DNA of 64,000 nucleotides, taken from CAVWZH01 sp963765285. GTDB lineage: Bacteria; Acidobacteriota; Terriglobia; Terriglobales; Acidobacteriaceae. Positions 52,423-61,626 of this stretch are shown in pieces. The stretch is from the NCBI GenBank assembly GCA_963765285.1, contig CAVXVR010000003.1, positions 558,001 to 622,000 of the forward strand, written 5' to 3'. The translations under genes were made by a program, and so were the position numbers. Positions within the stretch are counted from its first letter, which is position 1. Every line of letters starts with the position of its first letter. Below the pieces are notes generated by a model that did no database searches, was not told where the DNA came from, and was given only the letters and a program-made list of their open reading frames with translations.

Positions 52423-53784
52423 TTAAGGATTTTCGTAGCTTAACGCAACTGCCGGTGCCAGAACAGCATCTTCCTCGCCCCAGTGGCGAGCCAGTACCGG
52501 ATGGCGAAGCCCATTCCGGCGTATGCAAAAAATGACGACGATAAAAAACGCGGCGCCGATCAACTGCGCCACAATCGGAATGTGCAGCGCCGTAATCAGA
52601 TCGTAATGATCCGCAATCTTTCCCACGATGAGCGGCGCAATCGCCATAGCAAACAGATTCACAAACAGATAATAGAAGCCCAACGCGCTCGCATGTCCCT
52701 GAGGGGGGACCAGATCGTGGATGGTCGCAGTCAGCGGCCCATGGTACCAGCTCAAGAAGAATGCGCCTGTCCCGAACAGCAGAAGAAACGGAAGCTTGCC
52801 GCGGCTGTGCAGCGCAAAGTAAATCGCCGGAGCAGCCAGCACGAAGCCGATCGGCACCACCGCAGCCCGCCCCCAGTTCCAGATCTTCGCCAGGTGGTCC
52901 GACAAGTGGGCGCCCACCGCGATACCCAGCGTTCCGCCCAGAACAATAGTCACGCCCAGTGCCAAACCAGCCGTGCTCGCGCTGAACCCTTTGTAATCCT
53001 GAACCAGCTCCGGCCCCCATGCCACGTAGGCATACCCGGCAAAACTGCAGAACCAGCCGCTCGCCAGCAGGGCCAGAAACGCCGGCACCCGCAGCAGTTC
53101 CCGAATCGGCATGCGCTCCCGCGGAATAGGCGCCACACTCTTGGGAAGCTTCAGCGCGCTGAGGCCCAGAATCACCCCGGGAATACCCACCAGCATGAAC
53201 GCAGCTCGCCAGCCGAAGGCTGCCGCCATGATTCCGCCTAGCGCAATACCAGTAGCGCCGCCTATAAACATCCCGATATCAAAAGTCCCCTGCACCCGTG
53301 CCCGCACTTCTGGCGGAAACGATGCAGAGATCACTGCGGCTCCCGCGGGCGTGTAGGCGGCCTCTCCCACACCAACTAACCCCCTTGCTATCAACAACGA
53401 GCGGAACGACCCCGCCAGGCCGCTGAAGAAAGTGGCCCCGCTCCAGAAAAGAACTCCGGCCGAGATGACCGCCCGCCGCGATAGCCGGTCGGCCAGCATC
53501 CCCAAGGGCAAGCTGCTCAGGGATAAAACCACGGTAAACGCTGCTGCCAGATACCCAAGCTGTGCAAAACTAAGGCTGAAATCGTGCTTGATGGCGGGGA
53601 AAAGCGAGAAAATTATTTGCCGGTCAACGTAATTCACGAAGTTGACCAGCATAAGTATCAGCAACACTTGCCACTGGGTCCGGGTGAACCTGCCGAAACC
53701 CACCGGCGCAGGGCTACCCCCATGAGTGCGCGCCACACTATTGTCGGGGACACCATTCTCCAGGATTGTGGATTTTGCGCCCAC
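52423..53784 (-). CDS. MFS transporter (spinster/anion-symporter-like)
   Basis: A twelve-helix permease of about 450 residues. Motifs: VLLILMLVNFVNYVDRQIIF in TM1, GMLADRLSRRAVISAGVLFW (MFS motif A), IARGLVGVGEAAYTPAGAAV in TM4, LGGIMAAAFGWRAAFMLVGI, and the late FFLSWYHGPLTATIHDLVPP. The pattern is that of spinster-like/hexuronate-type MFS proteins. The start is uncertain: the frame extends to 53916 with atypical sequence, and GTG 53784 or GTG 53736 are more plausible. Its stop lies 51 bases from the activase-complex operon, so it precedes that operon on the same strand and may be co-transcribed. Substrate unknown. Confidence 0.87.
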   Translation of the reverse strand: MGAKSTILENGVPDNSVARTHGGSPAPVGFGRFTRTQWQVLLILMLVNFVNYVDRQIIFSLFPAIKHDFSLSFAQLGYLAAAFTVVLSLSSLPLGMLADRLSRRAVISAGVLFWSGATFFSGLAGSFRSLLIARGLVGVGEAAYTPAGAAVISASFPPEVRARVQGTFDIGMFIGGATGIALGGIMAAAFGWRAAFMLVGIPGVILGLSALKLPKSVAPIPRERMPIRELLRVPAFLALLASGWFCSFAGYAYVAWGPELVQDYKGFSASTAGLALGVTIVLGGTLGIAVGAHLSDHLAKIWNWGRAAVVPIGFVLAAPAIYFALHSRGKLPFLLLFGTGAFFLSWYHGPLTATIHDLVPPQGHASALGFYYLFVNLFAMAIAPLIVGKIADHYDLITALHIPIVAQLIGAAFFIVVIFCIRRNGLRHPVLARHWGEEDAVLAPAVALSYENP

Positions 53785-53949
53785 GTGTAAGCTGAATACC
53801 TTTCCTGTCCTTGTGGCTGCAAGCGACAAAGTTCGACATCGGCGAAAGTCGTTGGCATAGCAGGCGTTCTGATTGAATAAACGGGGCGGGCAGAGTAAAC
53901 TCTGCCCCATTCCCACCCCTTAGAATGTGGAACCAGGAGTCCTTAGCCA

Positions 53950-55791
53950 ATGGGGTCAGAAGGCCTTCAACGACCCGAGTTAGATCAACGGCGCCCTACC
54001 GACTTGCTCGAGGGGTGGAAGGCGGTTGCTGACCATTTGGGTAAGACCGAGCGCACGGTCCAGCGCTGGGAGAAAAGCAAAGGCCTTCCGGTTCGGCGTC
54101 TGAAGGCCGAGTCTCAAGATGAACAGCCCCGTGTCTATGCCTACCGGTCTGAACTGGATGCCTGGTGGAATCAGCAAACCGAGGTCGAGGACGACACCAA
54201 ATCCGATCCGCTGACCCTGGCCCCTCCCTCAGCCGAAACACAAGCGGCTTCCGCATCCGGCGCCGATCCCACCAAGTTACAGAAAAGGCTAAGGCGGATC
54301 GCCGTTTTCGCGATTCCGTTCCTGCTCGGAGTGTTGCTGGCAGGAAGCCTGTTCTGGCCCACAATTCGGGATCGATTCTGGCCGTCAAAAGCAAGAGTCG
54401 TGCTGGCAGTACGCCCCTTCGAGAACCTAAGTGGTGACCCTGCACAGGATTTCATCGCCGCCGGCCTGACGGAAGAAATGGTGACCCGGCTCGGCGAACT
54501 CCATCCCCAGAAGATGTCAGTAATACGACTCACACCAGCCTATGCCGGGGCAGCGCCAGGCCGTCTGGGCAAGGATCTGCGTGCTGACTACATCCTCGAG
54601 GGCAGTGTACGTCGCGCCAACGACCAGGTCGCCATCACGGCCCAGTTGCTCCAGGTCAATGGCGAATCTGTGGTCTGGGGCCAGAGTTACGCCCGCGATG
54701 TCACTGACCTGCTTCGGGTTCAGAACGAAGTGGCTGGAGCCATTGCCGGAGAAGTGTTGACCAAGCTGCCCCACGACGCTTCCGCCCCACGCCAGGTGAA
54801 CCGCGACGCCTATCTTCTTTATCTCGAAGGCCGCTATTTCTGGAACCGGCGAACCGGCGAAAGCCTGAGTCATGCGGTTACCCTGTTCGAGCAGTCCATC
54901 CAAATTGACCCCACGTACGCCCCGCCGTACGCCGGCCTCGCTGATTGCTATGCGCTCTTGGGTTCTGCCCCGTATACCGTACTGCGCCCGGACGAAGCAT
55001 TTCCCAAAGCCGAAGCCGCCGCTCGGCAGGCGCTCAAACTCGACGACTCGCTCGCCGAGGCCCATGTGTCTCTGGGCTACTCCTACCTAGTCTTCGAGCG
55101 CAACTTCCCCCAGGCTGAAAGCGAGTTCCGCAAAGCCATCCAACTCAGGCCCGGCTATGCCACCGCCCACCAGTTTTATGGCTATTACTTGACCGTCATG
55201 GGCAAAGTGGACGAAGCCATCGCCGAGCGCAAGAAAGCCCTCGACCTGGATCCGGTGAACCCGCTGATGACGTCCGCTCTTGGCGAAGCGTATTACCACG
55301 CCAGAAAATTCGATCTTACGATTGAAGAAAACTCCAAGTCGCTCGAACTTGATCCCAGCTACGCCGTCGCCCTAGTCAACATTGGTCGCGCCTATCAGCA
55401 AAAAGGAATGCACCGCCAGGCGCAAGAGACGTTCCAGAAAATCCTCGCGCTTTCGCCCGACAGCGGCGCCGTTCTCGCCTTGCTGGGCCACGAGTACGGC
55501 GTCGCCGGAAAACGGCCCGAAGCCGAAAGAATTCTCGCCCGCTTGCGAGAGCTTTCGACCAAGCGGTACGTTCCGGCTGTTTACATGGCGCTGGTGTATG
55601 TGGGTCTGGGCGACAAATCCCATGCCTTCGAATGGCTGGAGAAGGCCTACGACGAGCGCTGCGAGTATCTGGTTTACCTGCCGACCGAACCGGTGGCCGA
55701 TCCGCTGCGCGGCGATCCGCGTTTTAGACACTTGCTCGATCAGTTGGGATTACCGAGTTTCTCACCAAACTCCGCGACGGCGGGTGAGTAG
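53950..55791 (+). CDS. Transmembrane HTH regulator with FlgO-like and TPR domains
   Basis: A 613-residue protein. An N-terminal excisionase-type winged HTH (LLEGWKAVADHLGKTERTVQ, RWEKSKGLPVRRL, AYRSELDAWWNQ) is followed by one membrane helix near residue 120 (VFAIPFLLGVLLAGSLFW). An extracytoplasmic FlgO/TolB-N-like domain comes next (VLAVRPFENLSGDPAQDFIA, GLTEEMVTRLG, ADYILEGSVRRANDQVAI). Residues ~275-590 carry about seven TPR units (LFEQSIQIDPTYAPPYAGLA and others). The layout resembles CadC-type one-component membrane regulators. Such proteins are abundant in Acidobacteriota. It is divergent from the MFS transporter gene and upstream of the rhodanese/encapsulin-like genes; its targets are unknown. 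Confidence 0.88.
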   Translation: MGSEGLQRPELDQRRPTDLLEGWKAVADHLGKTERTVQRWEKSKGLPVRRLKAESQDEQPRVYAYRSELDAWWNQQTEVEDDTKSDPLTLAPPSAETQAASASGADPTKLQKRLRRIAVFAIPFLLGVLLAGSLFWPTIRDRFWPSKARVVLAVRPFENLSGDPAQDFIAAGLTEEMVTRLGELHPQKMSVIRLTPAYAGAAPGRLGKDLRADYILEGSVRRANDQVAITAQLLQVNGESVVWGQSYARDVTDLLRVQNEVAGAIAGEVLTKLPHDASAPRQVNRDAYLLYLEGRYFWNRRTGESLSHAVTLFEQSIQIDPTYAPPYAGLADCYALLGSAPYTVLRPDEAFPKAEAAARQALKLDDSLAEAHVSLGYSYLVFERNFPQAESEFRKAIQLRPGYATAHQFYGYYLTVMGKVDEAIAERKKALDLDPVNPLMTSALGEAYYHARKFDLTIEENSKSLELDPSYAVALVNIGRAYQQKGMHRQAQETFQKILALSPDSGAVLALLGHEYGVAGKRPEAERILARLRELSTKRYVPAVYMALVYVGLGDKSHAFEWLEKAYDERCEYLVYLPTEPVADPLRGDPRFRHLLDQLGLPSFSPNSATAGE

Positions 55792-56022
55792 CAATGTTGC
55801 GGTCGACTCTGGTTTTGATCTCCGCCGGAATCATGGAGGGCGGGTGGCAGACTTATCGACTAATCCGATCGGCATGAACCATTAAATGCTTAGCTCCGCC
55901 GCCTTGGGCCGCGCGGCCCGTGCTACCATGAAGTTAATTCTGTCTTTATCCGCTCACGGCCGAGTCCATGAATGCCCCCCTTCAGGACCTCCTCCTCGTT
56001 AAATCTGTTGGAGGTAATCTGT

Positions 56023-56724
56023 ATGTATTTCGAACAGTACTACCTGGCCTGCCTGGCTCACGCTTCCTCGTATCCTGAGTTGCCCAAACTGGAATCGATT
56101 TCGGCGTTGGAGGTGAAGTCTCTACTGGACCAAGCCGTGCCCCTGCTGGACGTTCGGCCAGGCGATGAGTTTGCTTCCGGGCACGTGCCCGGGTCGATCA
56201 GTGTTCCGCTGTCAGGAATGTTCGCTCCCTGGGCAGCCACGGTGCTGGGACATTCCTCAAAACCAGTTCTGGTCGCAGCGTCCGCCGAGCAGTTGGCCGC
56301 AGCGCGGCTGCAACTGGCCCGCGTGGGAATGGAGAGCGTGCGTGGGTATTTGCATGATGGCGTGGACGGTTGGACGCAAGCCGGTTTCGCGCTCGCCACC
56401 CTCGTGCACATTCCGGTGCGGACTCTTTACGAACGTGTACGTTCTTACCACGTTCAACCTCTCGACGTGCGACGCCGGACGGAATGGCAGGCGGGACACA
56501 TCGAAGGCGCGTCCTGGCAACCCCTTGACGATTTCAAAACCACGCTGCCGAAGATGGACCTGGGGACGCCCATTGCGGTCCATTGCACGGGCGGCTACCG
56601 CAGCTTGATCGCATCCAGCCTGCTGCAACGCGCGGGCTTTCGCAACGTGAGTAATGTGATTGGCGGTTTCGACGCCTGGCAACGGGCCGAATTGCCGGTT
56701 GTGAGCGAGGTCCCTCTCGTCTAG
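56023..56724 (+). CDS. Tandem rhodanese-domain protein carrying the N-terminal stub of an MBL-fold enzyme
   Basis: 233 residues from ATG 56023 with GGAGGTAATC upstream. Rhodanese-like domain 1 (SALEVKSLLDQAVPLLDVRP, ASGHVPGSISVPLSGMF) lacks a catalytic Cys in its loop. Domain 2 (VQPLDVRRRTEWQAGHIEGA) has the active-site loop VHCTGGYRSLIASSL with Cys, so it may transfer sulfane sulfur. The first ~15 residues, MYFEQYYLACLAHAS, match the start of metallo-beta-lactamase/rhodanese fusion proteins (persulfide-dioxygenase-like). There they continue with the beta-lactamase fold; here they join directly to the rhodanese part and no HxHxDH motif exists. It looks like an in-frame internal deletion of roughly 700 bp. 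It lies upstream of the cysteine-desulfurase locus, which fits a sulfur-handling role. Confidence 0.85.
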   Translation: MYFEQYYLACLAHASSYPELPKLESISALEVKSLLDQAVPLLDVRPGDEFASGHVPGSISVPLSGMFAPWAATVLGHSSKPVLVAASAEQLAAARLQLARVGMESVRGYLHDGVDGWTQAGFALATLVHIPVRTLYERVRSYHVQPLDVRRRTEWQAGHIEGASWQPLDDFKTTLPKMDLGTPIAVHCTGGYRSLIASSLLQRAGFRNVSNVIGGFDAWQRAELPVVSEVPLV

Positions 56725-56932
56725 ATCCGGAAATCAGGGTGGCGTCCTGAGTTGCAGCGGGACTCCACCCGTTCCTCGGTTGACAAGTATTGCGCCGCAA
56801 TCTCGTGGGATAATTGTCCCATCATGGAAACCTCAAGTTTCGATCTCCTCTACTTGGGGAACCGTCCAAGAACTGGGCCGGCGGCGGCCTGCGTCTGCGT
56901 GAAGACGGCGGGCGGCCGGGACCTATGCGGGA

Positions 56933-57082
56933 ATGAAAGCCGAGAAACTGATCACGTGTCCATGCCAGAGCTTCGTTGAACTGGACGCCGAAATCAGAAG
57001 GCTGCACGCCGAACTGGAAGAAATCCGCGCGCGGGCGCGGAAAAAGTTTTACCGGGCCCAGGCCGCGGCCTCGAATGCATAA
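56933..57082 (+). CDS. Small CxC-containing coiled-coil protein
   Basis: A 49-residue reading frame: an N-terminal CPC motif (LITCPCQSFVEL), then a charged heptad-like helix (DAEIRRLHAELEEIRARARK) and an Ala-rich end. Another frame overlaps its 5' part. The regular amphipathic helix and the cysteine pair suggest a real product, though the Shine-Dalgarno (GCGGGA) is poor. It sits between the rhodanese gene and the desulfurase locus, same strand. I recognise no family; redox or metal binding through the CPC motif is speculation. Confidence 0.45.
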   Translation: MKAEKLITCPCQSFVELDAEIRRLHAELEEIRARARKKFYRAQAAASNA

Positions 57083-57155
57083 CGACCGCCGGAGCGCCCG
57101 GCCGGACGCCGGCTTTTGCCGCTCTACGGTTATTCCACTATCCCTATCTTATTAC

Positions 57156-57184
57156 TTGACTTTAGTCAGCGCCTACGTTAAACA
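57156..57184 (+). promoter_or_regulatory. Putative promoter with a perfect dyad over the -35 box
   Basis: TTGACT (57156-57161) lies 17 bases before TAAACA (57179-57184), a plausible sigma-70-type pair with a weak -10. The -35 box is part of the perfect 12-bp dyad TGACTTTAGTCA (57157-57168). The half-site resembles the GACT/AGTC halves of Rrf2/IscR-type operators but with a shorter spacer. The start codon at 57215 with GAGGAG follows, so the element would control the encapsulin-like/desulfurase locus. Confidence 0.5.
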
Positions 57185-57214
57185 TTTCTTTCCTTTGCCA
57201 CTGAGGAGCTACGC

Positions 57215-57269
57215 ATGCCTGAGAAAGCCGAGGTCCGTCACACGTTAAGCGAACAACAAGCGCGTCAGC

Positions 57270-57295
<26 letters not shown>
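57215..57295 (+). pseudogene. Family 2A encapsulin shell gene, N-terminal arm only
   Basis: ATG 57215 has a good GAGGAGCTACGC upstream. The first ~27 residues, including LSEQQARQLATVTKTVP, match the conserved N-terminal arm of family 2A encapsulin shell proteins, where QLANATKTVP is followed by the ~270-residue HK97-fold shell domain. Here homology stops at KTVP. The frame runs on to a stop at 57535 with unrelated residues, because from about 57293 the DNA encodes the adjacent cargo desulfurase in another frame (PIAKLANEFFAAQPG). No other copy of the shell domain is in the window. The junction looks like a ~0.9 kb deletion that removed the shell body, the intergenic space and the cargo start. 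It could be biological or an assembly collapse. Confidence 0.72.
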
Positions 57296-59690
<2,395 letters not shown>

Positions 59691-59720
59691 TCTGGATCTC
59701 CGGAGACAGAAAATACTCCG

Positions 59721-59951
59721 TCAGCACTTATCCAGAAGTGTCAGGAACGCTTCTCGAGTGATTCCCGCCGTGCGAATCAGGGTCGTAATGATGTCGCGCC
59801 CAACCTCGTTATATTTTGGGACGATCAACGGTCTGGCAACACCAGGCTTTTCCAGTTTTATGTGACTACCCTTTTGGCCAGCTTGCCTATAGCCGAGCTG
59901 CTCAAACACGCAAACCAATTTGTGCCAGGGAAGAGGACCTAGACGCGGCAT
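59721..59951 (-). CDS. hicA: HicA-family mRNA interferase toxin
   Basis: A 76-residue dsRBD-like fold protein. HicA features: LPWHKLVCVFEQLGYRQAGQ, the catalytic His in KGSHIKLEKPG, a hydrophobic strand RPLIVPKYNEVG, and the C-terminal helix DIITTLIRTAGITREAFLTL. The toxin cleaves mRNA when not bound by HicB. Its 5' end overlaps the end of the HicB gene by 13 bases, so the two are translationally coupled, with antitoxin first. This order is the reverse of the common hicA-hicB arrangement but known in many genomes. Confidence 0.92.
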   Translation of the reverse strand: MPRLGPLPWHKLVCVFEQLGYRQAGQKGSHIKLEKPGVARPLIVPKYNEVGRDIITTLIRTAGITREAFLTLLDKC

Positions 59952-60277
59952 CCTGCGGCGGCCTTCTCAAAGCCAAAAGGAACCGGGACCGGGAAACTGA
60001 AGCCGCCCTCTGCCGCTTCTACGGAATGGTCTCCCGGCTGCGCCGGATGGCCCGCCACAACATGCCAACCGAGCTCTCGAAGCGCTTGTTCAAATGTTCC
60101 CCGTTCGAAGCAACTCACGACAAAAAGCTCGGAGGCTTCTACCAGGTTCTTCTTCGCTTCGATCTCAGTTCTTCCCTGGGTGGTAATGTCCAAGGGAGGG
60201 CAATGGGCGATGTACCAGCCGTTCTCTTTCTTCATGGTGCCGAAGAGCTGGAATTGTGCCTGGAGTATCACGCGCAT
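59939..60277 (-). CDS. hicB: HicB-family antitoxin
   Basis: About 112 residues from ATG 60277 (the frame extends to 60307 without better support). The HicB RNase-H-like fold is visible: FGTMKKENGWYIAHCPPLDI, TTQGRTEIEAKKNLVEASEL, and the helix FEQALRELGWHV. The C-terminal tail is Pro/Phe-rich (GGFSFPVPVPFGFEK) with no obvious HTH or ribbon-helix-helix, so it may neutralise the toxin without strong autoregulation. It precedes and overlaps hicA. HicB sequesters HicA's active site. Confidence 0.88.
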   Translation of the reverse strand: MRVILQAQFQLFGTMKKENGWYIAHCPPLDITTQGRTEIEAKKNLVEASELFVVSCFERGTFEQALRELGWHVVAGHPAQPGDHSVEAAEGGFSFPVPVPFGFEKAAAGCRV

Positions 60278-60411
60278 ACTAGAGTACCGCAGAGGGAACT
60301 TCACCACGACTCTACATTTCTAATCGATCTATTGTCAACGATTTGCGACGTATCGGAATGTAGCGAGTGAACATTCTTTGCGCAATTTTCGGCGAGGGTC
60401 TGGCCGAGAGC

Positions 60412-61626
60412 TTAGGAGGACATGCCCACGAGTTTCCAACACTTCCTAGCGATCGCCCAATCTTCCTGCGCGTGGATCACGAGCACACGAACCGAAGAAT
60501 CCGCCGCGGCAATGTCTTGGTCTGAACCAATTTGCCGGTTCTTATCAGAATCGAGCTTCAAGCCGAAATAGCTGAAATTCTCGCACGTCGCAGCCCGCAC
60601 TTCGGGAGAGTTCTCACCCACTCCGGCGGTAAAGATCAAAGCGTCCACGCCGCCGAGAACCGCAACCATCGCGCCGATTCCCGATTGCAGACGATGAACG
60701 TAGATGTCGAGCGCGAGCTTGGCGCGATCATGACCATCCTTGACCGCTGCGAGAATCTGCCGCATGTCGCCGGAAATTCCCGAGATTCCCAACAGGCCAG
60801 ACTCTTTATTTAAGATTTCATCGAGCCGGTTTCCTGACGTTCCTTTCTGCCGCATCAGGTAAGTGAGAATGCCGGGATCCATCGAGCCCGACCGGGTACC
60901 CATCATGAGGCCTTCGAGTGGGGTAAAACCCATCGTCGTGTCTATGCTGCGTCCGCCCTGAATTGCCGCCAGAGAACAACCATTGCCCAGGTGACAGCTC
61001 ACCAGTTTCAGGGACTTCAAGTCTTTTCCCAGCAATCGCGCCGCGCGCCCGGCGCAGTACTGATGATTGATGCCGTGAAATCCATAGCGGTGAATTCCTT
61101 CCGCAAACCATTCATAGGGTCCAGGGTAAACCGCCGCAGACTGCGGCATCTTGCGATGGAAGGCGGTATCGAAGACAGCGATCTGCGGCACTGTGCCGAG
61201 CAGTTTCCCAATAATCTCCATGCCTTCGAGTTCGGCCCGGTTGTGAAGCGGAGCAAAAGCCGAGACCTTGGCGATGGCCGACTTAACCTCGGGCGTCACC
61301 AGCGCGGGATGCTCATATCGCGGCCCGCCGTGGACCACGCGGTGTCCCACAACATCGATCTCAGAAGGGGCAGAAATCGCTTGCGTGTCGCCACCCCAAA
61401 GACCGCCGAGCAAGTGCTCAATCGCCTGCGCGCGAGAGCCAATTTTTACCTGGTCTTTTCGTACAGCTCCACGCGCATTCTTGATAGAGACGTCGGCAAC
61501 CCCGCCGTCCCACTCGATCTTGCCATCCCACAAAGCAGCTGGCGGATCATCGGGCACCGCGGCGCCAATCTCGTACAAGCAACTCTTCTGGCTGCTGGAG
61601 CCAGAATTAAGCACCAGAATTTTCAT
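60412..61626 (-). CDS. ackA: Acetate kinase
   Basis: 404 residues from ATG 61626; its A is shared with the phosphoketolase stop (TGATG), so translation is coupled. Acetokinase-family motifs: ILVLNSGSSSQKSCLYEI, DVVGHRVVHGGPRYEHP, PQIAVFDTAFHRKMP, RYGFHGINHQYC, LKLVSCHLGNGCSLAAI, GFTPLEGLMMGTRSGSMDPG and DALIFTAGVGENSPEVR. It converts acetyl phosphate and ADP to acetate and ATP. Together with phosphoketolase it forms a two-step ATP-yielding branch from xylulose-5-phosphate or fructose-6-phosphate. Confidence 0.96.
   Translation of the reverse strand: MKILVLNSGSSSQKSCLYEIGAAVPDDPPAALWDGKIEWDGGVADVSIKNARGAVRKDQVKIGSRAQAIEHLLGGLWGGDTQAISAPSEIDVVGHRVVHGGPRYEHPALVTPEVKSAIAKVSAFAPLHNRAELEGMEIIGKLLGTVPQIAVFDTAFHRKMPQSAAVYPGPYEWFAEGIHRYGFHGINHQYCAGRAARLLGKDLKSLKLVSCHLGNGCSLAAIQGGRSIDTTMGFTPLEGLMMGTRSGSMDPGILTYLMRQKGTSGNRLDEILNKESGLLGISGISGDMRQILAAVKDGHDRAKLALDIYVHRLQSGIGAMVAVLGGVDALIFTAGVGENSPEVRAATCENFSYFGLKLDSDKNRQIGSDQDIAAADSSVRVLVIHAQEDWAIARKCWKLVGMSS

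Noticed and set aside
53785..53916. Upstream extension of the MFS transporter
   Set aside because: Residues such as LFNQNACYANDFRRCR do not resemble an MFS N-terminus; a later GTG is more plausible.
56824..56979. Alternative small protein starting METSSFDLLYL upstream of the encapsulin-like locus
   Set aside because: Its composition (Cys/Gly/Arg-rich, no periodicity) looks like an out-of-frame reading, and it overlaps the better CPC coiled-coil frame.
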